A stretch of DNA of 64,000 nt, taken from Cercophora sp. LCS_1 (Eukaryota; Ascomycota; Sordariomycetes; Sordariales; Lasiosphaeriaceae). Location: contig JAPZLL010000059.1 in assembly GCA_036250225.1 (NCBI GenBank), positions 62,001 to 126,000 of the forward strand. The letters run 5' to 3'. How positions within the stretch are numbered: position 1 is the stretch's first letter; every line of letters begins with the position of its first letter. Below, piece after piece: positions 22,437-33,973 of this stretch. Under the pieces are notes generated by a model, which was not told the origin of the DNA, did not search any database, and saw nothing but the letters and a program-made list of their open reading frames with translations. The translations under genes were made by a program, and so were the position numbers.

Positions 22437-23706
22437 TTTAGCGCGCGTTGATGTTTTTATGTGAAAGTATGAGTAGTGCATACGACGTTTCGGACACTAC
22501 AGCTGCTCATCACCCGAGAAGCTAGATAGCTGGGCAATATCTGATTCTGCGTTGATGAGCCGGCTCTCTCCGGAGGGACGTCTACCCTCTCCAGCCGGAT
22601 TACGCCAACGGGACCAAGGCCAGATCACCAGCATCCTGCGCAGGTGGAATGAGAAAGACACAGATTGGCCGCCCTGTCCCTAGACCCATTCCTGGGTCCC
22701 CTGTCTAAAGGGTGCCAGAATCTAGTACGTATCACCGAGGGGCCAGATTTTAGGTCCATAGGGTGCAGATTGAGCGTCACTTGGAATAAACTGATTTGCA
22801 ATCAGCGCGGTTCCTCACATGTACGTACCTCTGGGACGGGGCGTCTAAGCAGAGATGGCCACCCCAAGGAAGTGCGTCACGGAGCAACGCCAGGGGAGAC
22901 ACGGGTCCCATGGAAAACTTTCGAGTCATGTTATGTTGCCGCTCACCAGGTCCATGGCGTCCCAATCGTAGTCAAAAAATAACCCAACTCTCTCAGCAAT
23001 TCATCTCGGAACGAGAAAGTATCTACCAAAAGGAGGCAAGGGGGAAAATCTTTCTTTGAGGAGACTTCTCCCAGAGATGAATCATCATCATCATCCCCCT
23101 TTCCATCCTGCACTGGTAGCTTACTTCCCCACGGAGAAAATGTAAGACTCTCTGTGCAAATACCTGCTCCTGGAAGACGTATGCGCGCTTCAACAGTGGC
23201 CGAAACCGAGCCGTGGTATGGGGGTGCCCCTTGCTCAATTCCTGCGAAATATCCAGGTGCCACATGAGGGACGGCTCATTGGAGAAGACCGGGAAAGTAA
23301 TATCTGACGCCTCCAACCCATGTACCGATCTTGGAGAAAATGATCAAAAGATGTTTCGGGAACTGTCGCTCCGGGCCACAAACACTCAAATCATATCCAA
23401 AAAGAAGGTCTGGAAGCATTTGATTCCCTGTGCAACTGCCGCCTGCAGCATGCTCGGCTGGGGCGCAGATGAATAATGTCGGGCCCAGCAAATAGGAATT
23501 ATTCCATAAACAAGCTATTTTACCGAGGCATGGCAGATGCTAAGAACGATCAAGCTTCGCAAGCTTCCCCGGCACCTTCTCGGCGAGCGTTGCCGACTTT
23601 AGCCTTTATACATGAACTCGAACCTGCCCACGCCCTCTCTTTCCATTGTCCCCCGTCCCACTGCAGACTGACACTTCTCCATCTCTGCTTGCTCAAACTG
23701 GCCAAG
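22437..23706. other. intergenic, no gene seen
   Basis: In this 1.27-kb stretch I see no gene or repeat. The last 150 bp are the promoter and leader of the DUF1996 gene. Confidence 0.5.
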
Positions 23707-25014
23707 ATGAAGTCTCTCGCGACCCTCGGGCTCCTGGCTGCCTTGATTGAGCAGACCAACGCCGGCCTCCGATTCCCATGCTCGACATTGACGACGCAGC
23801 GCCTCGACCCGGCGGCCCAGCCCGGTGCGCTCCCCTCTGCTCACTTGCACATGATTGTGGGCGGCAATGCGTTCAACGCCACCATGGAGGGTGATGTTGG
23901 CGAGAGGGCCACATGCACGACCTGCCAGATGGCCGAGGACTTCTCCAACTACTGGGTTGCCCACATGTACTTCAAGGACCCCAAGAACGGCACCTACCAC
24001 CGTGTCATGCCCAGGCCGGTGCAGCCTCTCTTGGGCGGGTCCAACGGCGCCCAGGGTGGACTTACCGTCTATTACACCCAGTTTGACTTGTCGAGGGACA
24101 ACCTCCAGCGCCAGCCCATCAAGGCATTCCCGCCGGTATGTTTCTTCCGAGGATCCTGCTTGAGGCTTGGGGCATGCTAACTTGTATCCTTCCTTCCCTT
24201 AGGGCTTCCGCATGACAGTCGGGTCTCCCACCATCACGAACAAGCCCCATGCCGGTCTCAGCTACCAGTGCATGTCCGGCTCGAGCCGTGGCACCATCGT
24301 TTCTGACTTCCCCAAGGGAAAGTGCAGCAGCGGTATCTTTACCACGCACCACTTCCCTCCGTAAGCTTCCCTCCAACCCCTATCCCCATCAACCACGCCA
24401 AGGCACACGACTAACCAACCATGTCTGTCAGATGCTGGGACGGCAAGAGCCTCGACTCCCCCGATCACCAGTCGCACATGTACAACACTGTGACCAGCGA
24501 GGGCTTCACCAACGCCCCTGCCTGCCCCTCAAGCCACCCCGTCCGCATTCCCCAGGTGACGTTTGAGATTGAGTGGGATACCCCCAAGTTCAACAACCTT
24601 TGGGACCCCGCCAAGGACAAGAACCCCTTCATGTGGTCCTTTGAGGGAACCGGCGCCGGCACGCACGCTGATTACATGTTTGGGTATGCAACTTCTCCCT
24701 TGCGCTTCAATCATGATGATGGTGGCTAACAGGTAAATAAATAGATGGAAGGGCGACTCCCTCCAGCGCGCCATGGACAAGTCCGAGTGCTTCTACGACG
24801 GCTGTGGTTCCATCAAGAAGCAGGCCATGTCTGAGGCCAACAAGTGCACCGTCAAGGACTTTGTCAAGGAGAACATTGAGGGCTGTATGTGTCAACCCCC
24901 ATCCAAAATTTTGGGGATAGAGTGGACGCGCTAACATGTTTGTGTGCGATAGGGCAAAAGGTCCTCCCTGGCGCGGGTACCCCCACCAAGGTCAAGCGAT
25001 CTTTCTCTGCTTGA
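23707..25014 (+). CDS. secreted DUF1996 protein
   Basis: Five exons (23707-24135, 24203-24360, 24432-24683, 24745-24884, 24953-25014) total 1041 nt, giving 346 residues. A signal peptide ends near TNAG. The DUF1996 signatures are LTTQRLDPAAQPGALPSAHLH and the following IVGGNAF, a TCTTCQMAEDFSNYW segment, and FRMTVGSP after intron 1. The Cys-Trp-Asp-Gly-Lys (CWDGK) and HPVRIPQV motifs lie in exon 3. The family is widespread in fungi, extracellular or wall-associated, with no assigned reaction. All four introns keep frame, so the model is firm. Confidence 0.9.
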
Positions 25015-25759
25015 TGAGATGGCTCTCGGTGAAGCTTGGTTTTCTTCTCGGACACAAGGTAGGTCGCTATGTCGTGCTTGAATTGCGTTGGAGCGTAGTC
25101 GGTGTGTTGTGCTTGAGAGACTCTATATTTAGAAAATCTAAAGGAAGTACCTTACTTTATCCACCCTGCGCACGCTCCCAGCCCACGCGCAGCGGACAGA
25201 GGACCCAGTGGCGGCAACCTACCATCGTATACATGTGATCCCGTGCATGTTTGAGACAGAAAAACTTGTGTTTCCACCCCTGATAGCTCATGTTCCGTCG
25301 GTTGCCGGGTGCAGGTTTGGATGCGGCGCATCACGGCGACATTGATGGGCGTCTCCAGGCGCGCGTTGAAGTATTTGATAGGTAATCAGCCCCTGGGACT
25401 GACCTTTAAAATGTGGCAGTAAGTGTTTGCACGCCCGTCCGCTGGAAAGTCCCATCGTTCTTGCCCTCTGAGAAGTTTGGGGTTACACTGCAGTTTTCAG
25501 GCAGCGTTGCATGCTGTGGTTGCCACGCCGCAAGTAGCTGTGAAAATTGGAGCCCAAAGCCGGAAGCCCATGGTCCTCAATCTCTTGACGACACGCCGCG
25601 AGCTCTCTCAACACCCTTCCTTTGCGAGGCCTTGAAAACTCGGCTTGAAGCTGCGTGGTAAGGATGGCCCGGCTCCGGTGTCTTCGGTCTCGTGTTTTGA
25701 GGAACGTGGCTGACCTGCCCTGCAGGGAGTGACTGGAAACCAAAGCTGCTCTCTCCGTC
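25015..25759. other. intergenic, no gene seen
   Basis: This is the 3' flank of the DUF1996 gene and the promoter of the HET gene. No supportable gene is visible. Confidence 0.5.
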
Positions 25760-27340
25760 ATGTGGCTCATCAACACTGACTCGCTCGAACTCGAGGCATT
25801 TCCCACCCCCCCTCCGCAATATGCGATCCTGTCCCATGTCTGGACAGATGAGGAAGTGTCCTTCCAAGATTTCCGGGATCTCAAGCGGTCTGATGATGTG
25901 TCTGTCGCTGTAGTGAGGCGGAAGGCCGGGTTCGTCAAGGTTGGGCAATGCTGCAGACTGGCAAAGAGTCAAGGACTTCGCTACGCTTGGGTTGACACCT
26001 GCTGTATCGACAAGACCAGCAGCGCCGAACTCTCCGAGAGCATCAACTCCATGTTTGCTTGGTATCAATCGTCGACAATTTGCTTCGTCTACCTGGCAGA
26101 TATCGTCTCCACCACCAGCACACAGGGTCCCGGCGGATTTCCAAGCAGATGGTACTCGCGGGGCTGGACACTCCAGGAACTTCTAGCACCAACTAAAGTC
26201 GTCTTTTATAACCATTCCTGGACCATGATTGGCACCAAGTGGGGTATGCGAACACAAATATCGGGGATAACCGGTATCAGCCAGGCAGACCTCGTCTTCT
26301 TCGACCGTCGACGTACAAGCATTGCCCAAAAGATGTCATGGGCTTCCAGGCGAGAAACGACAAGAACCGAGGACACTGCGTACTGCCTTCTCGGTGTTTT
26401 TGGCGTACATATGCCACTCATCTATGGCGAAGGCACAAATGCTTTCCGCCGTCTCCAGGAAGAACTCATAAAGTCATCTCCCGACCAAACAATCTTTGCC
26501 TGGACTTACGATTTGCGGTTAGACGCCCAGTTGCGTCCGTGGGGAATACTAGCTGGATCCCCTGGGCACTTCCGACACTGCGGGAATGTTGTGACGACCC
26601 ATAGCCTTGATTCCAGCAAGCCCAGATATGGGGTTTTGAGAAGACCCCAGTTTTCCATTACCAATGTTGGCTTACAAATCGAACTACCGCTCATTGAGGA
26701 CACAGCAACTGCATTACAGCACTGCCACGTCCGGAGCAACCGGGACCCTCCTCAAAAGGCTTTTCGGACTCTCTTGCGCGAGTCAGACGTACGAGCTGTG
26801 ATTGCGATCCTGGACTGTGTCGACATCTCGGGCGAGGAAAAACCTTATCTGGGTATCATGATAACCCTCGACGAGGACGGCGCGTTGTTTCACCGCGTGC
26901 ACCATTCCTATCTCGTCAAAATCGGTTCTCGGCTCAGAATTGAGGGAGCCCCGCTACCGCTTTGCGTCTCGTTTGATAACCGCTACCTCGAAATTGGCGA
27001 TATGATACATCTGCCGTTTCTTGGATGGGGTGGGGGTACATATACGACCTCAATTTTTGTTAATGACTGGCTATCGGTCAACAACCCCCGGGTTCTTCCC
27101 TCAATGGATACATCAGGACCGACGATCTTCCTGGCTGATGATGGGGTTGGCCTGTTTCTCGGGCCTGGTACCGTGGGTCTCCTGGATCTCACCCTGCATG
27201 GAGAAGTATGCACTGTTATATTCGGGGTGACGGTGACTTTGAAGGTATGCTGCGCTATCGTGGCCTCCGCGGTTGGAAACTACGATCACATCACCACCAA
27301 TTACCTCGCCAAACACGGGCAAGCAAGGAAGATTGTCTAG
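25760..27340 (+). CDS. HET-domain protein (heterokaryon-incompatibility type)
   Basis: This single-exon gene encodes 526 residues. The HET domain starts immediately: MWLINTDSLEL, YAILSHVW (first conserved block), then RYAWVDTCCIDK (second block) with SINSMFAWY, and SRWYSRGWTLQELLAP (third block). Motif spacing is as in typical HET proteins with the domain at the very N-terminus. The C-terminal 300 residues contain a PLIYGEG segment common to this class but no repeat domain. Proteins of this class trigger or relay incompatibility-type cell death. It is one of three HET genes in the window. Confidence 0.92.
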   Translation: MWLINTDSLELEAFPTPPPQYAILSHVWTDEEVSFQDFRDLKRSDDVSVAVVRRKAGFVKVGQCCRLAKSQGLRYAWVDTCCIDKTSSAELSESINSMFAWYQSSTICFVYLADIVSTTSTQGPGGFPSRWYSRGWTLQELLAPTKVVFYNHSWTMIGTKWGMRTQISGITGISQADLVFFDRRRTSIAQKMSWASRRETTRTEDTAYCLLGVFGVHMPLIYGEGTNAFRRLQEELIKSSPDQTIFAWTYDLRLDAQLRPWGILAGSPGHFRHCGNVVTTHSLDSSKPRYGVLRRPQFSITNVGLQIELPLIEDTATALQHCHVRSNRDPPQKAFRTLLRESDVRAVIAILDCVDISGEEKPYLGIMITLDEDGALFHRVHHSYLVKIGSRLRIEGAPLPLCVSFDNRYLEIGDMIHLPFLGWGGGTYTTSIFVNDWLSVNNPRVLPSMDTSGPTIFLADDGVGLFLGPGTVGLLDLTLHGEVCTVIFGVTVTLKVCCAIVASAVGNYDHITTNYLAKHGQARKIV

Positions 27341-27780
27341 GTACAAACCTGGTCTGACTATGCGCTGGCGAATAGTGGAAGTAGAATCGTCGTCTCGGCT
27401 GCTCAAATCGGTTTGGGGGCGGAGCAGGAGGACATTGTTTTCATTGACGTGCAGCCATCACATTAGCTCATGGACAGCCGGCCTCGCGCTCTGATCTCAC
27501 ACGTCATGTCAAGATGCACAAGTCACAGGGTCTCTGGACGACGCTTGGTAATAGGGGCAGGGATGCCACGCTGGGAAGGCTTGGGGTCAGTGTGTTGGGT
27601 GCCTAGGTGGAAGCAGTCAATGGGATGGATTCTGAAGTTGCCTTTTACCCCATGATTATTCTTCTATGGAGCGGATAACTAGGTACATGCTGAACTCGCT
27701 GGCATTCCTTTCCCGTTACGACAAGGCTCAAAAGCTCCAAGGCGAGAAATAGACTCGAAAGTGTGAGGTGGTACCTAACA
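27341..27780. other. intergenic, no gene seen
   Basis: These are the 3' flanks of two convergent genes (HET and Nudix). No motif was seen. Confidence 0.5.
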
Positions 27781-28233
27781 TTAAGACTGGTTTAGGTCTA
27801 GTTCCAGGAAATCCGCGACGACGTCCAGGTATTTGCCTTGACCGATGGCCAGTTCGTCAAGCTCCGGAGAGCCCAGTGGCAGCCAGAAGAAGTGAAACGG
27901 TGTCGGGGGCTGTGTGCCATCGTGGTTCTCGAAGCTCTCCCACCGCTCAGGCACCGGACCGTCTACGGCGAGCAGGTAGACGTGGCGGTCCTGTATCTCC
28001 TCCCGGATCGGAGAGATGTCCCACTGGTAGCGACCAACGAAACGCACCGTGCGTAGCCCGCTCAACCCAGTCTCCTCCTCGGCCTCTCGGAGTGCGCCGG
28101 CCTCGGGGTCTTCCCCCTCGCGTAGTGTCCCCGCCGGAACCTGCAATCCTGCATCCTCATCATCGTGTCGGAATACCGCCACCGCGCCGTCGCGCACGAC
28201 GAATGCGACTACTTTCTGCACTACCCTCTTCAT
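27781..28233 (-). CDS. Nudix hydrolase, bacterial-looking
   Basis: This intronless gene encodes 150 residues. The Nudix box runs GTLREGEDPEAGALREAEEE and TGL, matching GX5EX7REUXEEXGU with all catalytic Glu/Arg residues. The protein starts MKRVVQKVVAFVVRDG and has the VFRHDDEDAGLQVPAG segment seen in short stand-alone Nudix enzymes of actinomycetes. It lacks extensions usual in fungal Nudix proteins, has no intron and sits alone between fungal genes. I infer possible acquisition from a bacterium. The substrate (nucleoside diphosphate derivative) cannot be assigned. Confidence 0.88.
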   Translation of the reverse strand: MKRVVQKVVAFVVRDGAVAVFRHDDEDAGLQVPAGTLREGEDPEAGALREAEEETGLSGLRTVRFVGRYQWDISPIREEIQDRHVYLLAVDGPVPERWESFENHDGTQPPTPFHFFWLPLGSPELDELAIGQGKYLDVVADFLELDLNQS

Positions 28234-29174
28234 CTATCACTCTCGATAATTTGCCCGTTAGCCTGGGAAAGATAACCTGTGCTGCACGCCACCTGGTTCC
28301 TGCCACCACAATTTTGATATTCCTATGAGTCGAATGTGGCTGAAAAAAAAGCTCAAATATGACGTCGAAATCAACCCGCGGGGATGCCGAGTATCTCTGT
28401 CGATGGACAACGAAGTTACCTAGCCAGAGGCAGATAAATAAGAGGTAGGGTTTTGGGGGAACATGTTGCGATAACCGAGCGGGGAAAAAGGATACTGTCT
28501 TCGGCACTGCTCACGTGATAATCGGTCTGACGAGCAGAGCAGTAAATTCACCTCCATTGCATTACATACGGCGCAGGAGAACTGAAGCTGTTCATCTTTC
28601 CTTCTAAAAGTAAATACGTGAATAGACGACATCAGGAAACCTCCAAGAGAAACAGGTCTGCAAATAGCCACGGGAGGTGTAGTTCCTTCCGTCACGAAAA
28701 TCTGGGGGTGCCATGTGCGTCATCTTGGCTCGGCACGCTCAGACCAACACGATTCACCCCTTTTCGGACGAGTTGGGCGATGGTGCAACCACTGATGCCA
28801 GGAACATTGGGGTAAGCATCATGCCTTGAGCACAAAATTGGGGGAACCGTCTGAATTTACGGTCATTGTCATCATTTGCGCGTAGATCATATCCAGGTCA
28901 CAGACCGGGTTGGCGGACTGTCAGACACCGAAGCGTGCGATGTGGCCAGGAGTTCCAGGGTCTGGTCTCTCGGCTGTTCAACGACAGACGCGATCCGTCT
29001 GATCGACACACGTCTCGGCCACATCGCTTCCGGATGCGATGGCATAATAATCGCCATGTGCATGCCCGGTAAGGCACCCAGATAAGTTGGCTGCATTTCT
29101 TGATTCTGCGACTCTTATTTCACGACTTTTGCAACCATCATTATTATCGCCGATTCGCCATCAATGAAGCAACT
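28234..29174. other. intergenic, divergent promoters
   Basis: This lies between the Nudix gene (minus) and a membrane-protein gene (plus). Short ORFs around 28866-29096 overlap on both strands and lack motifs. Confidence 0.5.
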
Positions 29175-30074
29175 ATGGCCGATGCGGAGCTCGTTGACTA
29201 CGGGCCGCTACTGAATCTGCTCATCTGGGTCCTCGCCGGTGCCGCCACTCTTTTTCTCGGTCTCCGAATATGGACCAAACGCCAGCGACGCATCCGACTG
29301 TGGCACGATGACCAGATTCTCATCGTCGCATGGACATCACTCGTTTTATCGTGCATCCTCCAGACCGTCGACACTCAGATTGGCTTTGGACGGTCCCACG
29401 ATGGCCTCGACGCCGACACCATTGTCACGGCTCGCTTGGTTTCCATCGTCGCCGGCTTTTTTCTCATCCTCGCAGCGACCTGGAGCAAGACGTCGTTCGC
29501 CGTCACGCTGCTTCGCATCTCGGAGGGATGGCACCGAAAAGTCGTCATCTTTGTCATTGTCACCGTCAATCTCGCCCACGCCGTAAGCTGCGTGGTCCAG
29601 TGGATCCAGTGCTGGCCTGTTCAGAGGTTGTGGATGCAAGACCTTCCGGGGAGCTGTCTCTCGCTGGACCTGGTCAACGGGTACAACATGTTTGTGGCCG
29701 GATACTCGGGGCTGATGGATCTTGGTCTGGCCCTGTTGCCGTGGCTCATCCTGCGGTCGACCACCAACCCGCTCGTGTCGTCGTGGCCGTCAACCAAGCT
29801 GCGCAAGAGCGAGATGCTCAACGTCAGTCTGGCCATGTCCATGGCCGTGTTCGCCGGCATCGCCTCGTTCGCCAAGATCTGGGCCATCCACCAAATCAAC
29901 TACATCAACGCCCAGCCCGAACACATTGTCGTCCTCATGGTCCTGGGCACAGCCGAAGGCGCCGTGACCATCATGGCTGTCTCAGTGCCCGTCCTACGCA
30001 GTCTGGGCACTGCCGCAGAAGAAGAAAAGTCCTTTGAGCTGGACCGACTCTCACCCACGCAGCCGGCACCTTGA
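29175..30074 (+). CDS. integral membrane protein, rhodopsin/SAT4 (Pth11-like) domain
   Basis: A single exon encodes 299 residues. The start at MADAELVDYGPLL was chosen because a hydrophobic helix (LLIWVLAGAATLFLGLRIWT) begins soon after. RRIRLWHDDQILIVAW is the typical 'W-D-D' motif of the fungal rhodopsin-like SAT4 domain. About seven membrane helices follow, with the conserved HAVSCVVQWIQCWPVQRLW (helix 4 region with Cys) and a YNMFVAGYSGLMDLGLALLP segment. No CFEM domain precedes it. Its stop is 16 bp from the stop of the convergent gene. It may be receptor-like; the ligand is unknown. Confidence 0.85.
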   Translation: MADAELVDYGPLLNLLIWVLAGAATLFLGLRIWTKRQRRIRLWHDDQILIVAWTSLVLSCILQTVDTQIGFGRSHDGLDADTIVTARLVSIVAGFFLILAATWSKTSFAVTLLRISEGWHRKVVIFVIVTVNLAHAVSCVVQWIQCWPVQRLWMQDLPGSCLSLDLVNGYNMFVAGYSGLMDLGLALLPWLILRSTTNPLVSSWPSTKLRKSEMLNVSLAMSMAVFAGIASFAKIWAIHQINYINAQPEHIVVLMVLGTAEGAVTIMAVSVPVLRSLGTAAEEEKSFELDRLSPTQPAP

Positions 30075-30090
30075 CCACTTCCGAACAAAA

Positions 30091-30997
30091 TCAATACCCC
30101 CGATTGACCAACCTCCCCACCGCCATGCCGTACAAAACCACCACCTCGATCCCAAAAACAAAGGCGTAAAACGCTCCCCTGGTATCCCACCACCCCTTCA
30201 CCTCTTGAAACCCGCTCCCACACCGAAACCCAAGCTCGATCGTCAACAACACCGCCGTCCCCAAACAAACCCACCACCGTCCCCGCCGTCCCCTGGCAAA
30301 GCCCTCCCACACCCCACGTCCCTGCACAGCACCAGCCTCTCTGTCTTCTCTCCAATACCACGCCCCGCAAACCACCAAACCCGGCACCACGGCAAGGAAA
30401 ACCAAAATCGAAACCCCCACCAGCCCAACCCGTCTCGCCCTCTCCAGATTCTCCACCTGCACCACAAAGAACGAATCCACAGTCGACGCGACAACCAACG
30501 CCAAGCAAGCCAGGACGCAAAACACCAAGAAACGAAACGCGCGTGGTGCGTATTTGTTGTTGGCACCGACAACCGTGTATTCACGCACCCAGCGCGCCGA
30601 AAGCAAAGTGTTGAGAATCAACAACAGGGCGACGCCGGCCGAGGTGAGGACCGTGGAGGCGATGACCAGGGGCCGGTGGGTTTGGTGGAGGGACAAGGCG
30701 AGGCGGAGGGAGAGGGCGGCTATGCGGATTGTGCTGAAGGCGATGAGGATGCTGGGCGCGGGGAGGTAGGAGGGGATGGGCACAGGGGGTTGGCGTTTGT
30801 CGTGGAGGAGGAACGCCAGGTGGATGAGGAGGGCGAGGAGGAAGAGGAAGAGGAGGACGGAGAGGATGGGGATGTCGGGGAGGGGAGCTGGCGGGGGTGT
30901 TGAGGACTGGGTGTGGGTGTGTTTGTCAGTAAGTGGAGGAGGGAGGGAGGGAGGGAGATGGACGTACAATATGTACGGTGTGGCGTGGGAGGTGCAT
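30091..30997 (-). CDS. polytopic membrane protein (DUF3112-like)
   Basis: Exon 1 at 30997-30968 encodes ten residues (MHLPRHTVHI). A 61-bp intron with a GTACGT donor and ACCCAG acceptor leads to exon 2 at 30906-30091, giving 281 residues. Helices include IPILSVLLFLFLLALLIHLA, IASTVLTSAGVALLLILNTL with AARW-type basic ends, and FLVFCVLACLALVVASTV. The order 'DIPIL..LFL', 'R.AAL..R', 'TSAGV.LL..N' is that of fungal DUF3112 proteins. Function is unknown. Tail-to-tail with the SAT4 gene. Confidence 0.75.
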
Positions 30998-32974
30998 TTC
31001 GGTACCTATTTTCGGTTATCTTTGCATGAGAGATGCGAACCATTGCTTTTATTTTTGTTTTGGAGTTTGGGGAATGGATGGTTGCATTTGGGCGGTACAA
31101 TTGGCGGCGTTGCTTGTTTTTTTCCTGAGGTATTATGGGGGTGTGACGTGATGGCATGTCGCACGGATGTGACGGATGGGGATATGACGCATGGTTGTGG
31201 ACTCGTCCGTTTTCACACTTGGCCCAACAACGGACAATGAATTGATGACTTGAGGCACTCAACGTGCCGCCTCTTCAAGTTGATGAACGAGCCACTAAGG
31301 CGTCGAGAGTGCAATTTTCCATTCTGTTGAGGCGTCAAGAAACAAACCATTGGGCTTCAATCATCATTTAGGTACTCTGAAGGCCACATTGAGGGCCTCG
31401 AGCCTTTCGGTCAAGACTCTGCGTTATATAAAAAACAAAGCTCTAGACTATATGGAGGGGGCATCTGGGCACAACCAACTCAAGCACCCACAACCACACT
31501 AAATGGCTCGTTCATGAGATTGGAGATGTAATGGTTGTTGGTTTGCTCCCTCGTTCTCTTGCGCTTTCGGGGCATGTGCTGATCATCGCTATGCAGGGAT
31601 TCACGGCTCCGCAGCAACCCTTGCGTTCTGCATTGTGTCGGGGGTCGGAAGAATGTGTGGTGCGCCAAGTAGGAATGGACTGCGTGGATAGGCCAACATT
31701 CGGAGGGATATCTTTGGTCACTGCTGCAAGACGGTTTCTCGTGCAACCTTTGTGTTACCCATCAGTCAGGTCCCGACATAACTCCCGTCCTCCGTTGCCG
31801 GGAGGACCCCGGCAACCACATGCGGGTAGTGGCGAATATGCCTAATTTGTATTATATTGACGCGCATTGGTAGCGCAACCCTACAGAGCTACTTGGCTTG
31901 CTATGAATAGGTGCAAATGTCTTAGCAGGTTATCAGTTGGCCAGAATCAAGCTCGAGGAGCTCTCATTCCGTCCCATCGACCGATCGGCTAGATTCCAGC
32001 CCTAGCCTTCGCCTTCTTCGCATTCTCAGACCACGAGCAAGTTTCCTGAGTGGGACGATGCTATGCCCTTAATCCCCCGTTGGACATCCGGGAACTATAC
32101 CGTCGTATTAACGAGGAATATCCCTTGAGATACAACATTGTACTTGTACCTTGCCAAGGTTACCAGAACCGGGTCGGTCAAATCTGCTGAGCCCACACGT
32201 TTGGGAGTTGAGGCCTTGTATTGTATTGTTGCTAGTCTTGTTGTCCTCGACACAGTCTGGTCGATATTGCGCTTGCCCGTGCTGACAGTCCAGCCCGTGT
32301 CAGATGCTCTATCGTACCGTCCATGCTTTACCTGGCCGTCTCGACCCACGTCTTCGGATCCCGGGTGTGGCGTCTTGGTGTGCTAGCAGAGAAGGGACCA
32401 GGTCGCTGGATTGGGAATCGCCTGCAGGTACTGGCCCACTCGATATCATTATCGATCAGCTCGGGTAGGAAAAAAACCCAATGGGCGACTTTGATGACCC
32501 TGCTTCGCGTGGCAAACGACGGCAGCTGGGCGGCTCCGATATCAGCCGGGCCATCTAGCCGTCCGATGCGAACCGCGCAAATTGGATCGCAGTCCCTGTT
32601 CACCACGAAGAGATAGTACACTCGTGATGCAGACCGTCTTGCAATATTCACAGCGAATATTACATCATCCACATAACCCTGTGGGGGCTGCCCTTGTCCT
32701 GCTCTGCTGCCTTTTGGATTGGCCAGTTAGCACGACGTTGGATCGGGGCGTATTAGCCGGCATCGGGTACCTCTCTCGGCATCAGGAACCCAACATCGCA
32801 GCGTGACAGCGAACAAAGCTCACCCAAGCGTCGCAGCGGGCTCTGCGATGCTCCGGGGAAACGATACAGAGGCAGGGCGCGGTGAGACTCTCAGTACATA
32901 TAATTACCCCTAAACTTGACGCCACATACGCACCCCAAAAAGCAGGTTCACCAGCCCAAATACCAACCGGCAAG
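30998..32974. other. 2-kb intergenic stretch with one dispersed-repeat copy
   Basis: Apart from the repeat at 31424-31515 (listed), no gene is supportable. A TATA-like word (ACATATAATT) about 80 bp before 32975 probably serves the next gene. Confidence 0.45.
31424..31515. repeat. dispersed repeat copy A (pairs with 37313-37399)
   Basis: About 90 bp, beginning TTATATAAAAAACAAAG and containing GCATCTGGGCACAAC, matches 37313-37399 at roughly 80-85% by eye with a few small indels. The two copies are in the same orientation. Confidence 0.6.
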
Positions 32975-33973
32975 ATGCACTCCTTTAAGTCTGCCGTTCT
33001 TACTACCTTGGCCGCCCTCACGGCGACGGCTCAAGGCCGTCTTCTCCTGCATCTCCCCCTGAACGAGACCTCGGGCACGCGCGCAAGGGACTACAGCGGC
33101 AACAACCTCCACGCCACTTACGTCAATGGCCCTCAGCTCCAAGGCTCCAACGGCGCGCGTCTCGACGGCGTCAACGACTACATCCAGCTCCCCGACAACC
33201 TCGTCCGCAACCTCGGCTCCCTCACCGCGAGCATCGAGGTCAGCATCCGCGGCGAGCAAACCGGCCAGTACTTCATCTGGGGCATCGGCAACACGGCCAA
33301 GGCCACCGGGTTCGGCTACGGCTACCTCTTCGCCACGGGCGATCCCCAGCTGCGCGTCGGCATCACCCCGACCCACTGGGACTACGAAGCCGAGGTTCGC
33401 ACTAACCGGCCTCTCCCTCGCAACACGTGGAAAACCGTCACCTTCACCATCGAAGCCGCCAACAACGGCGGCCGTCTCGGCCTCTACGACGACGGCCGCT
33501 ACATCGCCGGCCGCACCAACACCCTTGCCGTCGCCGCCCCGGGCCTCATCAACTCGGGCGTCACCGTCAACAACTACATTGGCCGCTCCGTCTTCAACCT
33601 CGACAAGTACCTCGCCGGCTCGGTCCGCAACTTCCGTCTGTACGACAACGTCCTCTCGGCCAACGAAATCGCGGCGTTGCATCGTCCCCCGACCACGCAG
33701 CCGCAACCGCAGAAGCCCGAGGAGCGCGTGACGGCCGCACTCACGTCAATCAGCATTCCCAACAGCGATAACATCCGCGGGGATATTAACCTCCCGACGA
33801 CGTCGAATGGGCTGACGATTCGGTGGGAGACGAGCGATCCGAGCGTCGTGGAGGCAAACGGGTGGGTGACGAGGCCCTGGGGCCAGGATGTTACCGTGGT
33901 GTTGACGGCGAGGGTGAGCTTTGAGGGGGTTAGTGGGGAGAGGTCGTTCTTTGTGACTGTCAAGGGCACTTGA
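32975..33973 (+). CDS. secreted LamG/concanavalin-like protein with C-terminal Ig-like module
   Basis: A single exon encodes 332 residues; the signal peptide is about 1-18 (ends TATAQG). Residues about 20-235 form a LamG-type jelly roll: LHLPLNETSGTRARDYSGN, GARLDGVNDYIQLP, and the closing strand FRLYDNVLSANEIAALH. After a Pro/Gln linker, residues about 250-332 match the atrophied Ig-like module seen at the end of some arabinanase-type (GH43) enzymes (LTIRWETSDPSVV, then a strand-rich end). No catalytic domain is present, so it looks like the accessory part of a carbohydrate-active enzyme existing alone. Probably binds wall or plant polysaccharide. Confidence 0.8.
   Translation: MHSFKSAVLTTLAALTATAQGRLLLHLPLNETSGTRARDYSGNNLHATYVNGPQLQGSNGARLDGVNDYIQLPDNLVRNLGSLTASIEVSIRGEQTGQYFIWGIGNTAKATGFGYGYLFATGDPQLRVGITPTHWDYEAEVRTNRPLPRNTWKTVTFTIEAANNGGRLGLYDDGRYIAGRTNTLAVAAPGLINSGVTVNNYIGRSVFNLDKYLAGSVRNFRLYDNVLSANEIAALHRPPTTQPQPQKPEERVTAALTSISIPNSDNIRGDINLPTTSNGLTIRWETSDPSVVEANGWVTRPWGQDVTVVLTARVSFEGVSGERSFFVTVKGT

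Noticed and set aside
30034..30903. 289-residue plus-strand ORF, Pro/His- and Glu/Gly-rich
   Set aside because: Antisense shadow of the DUF3112-like membrane protein gene.
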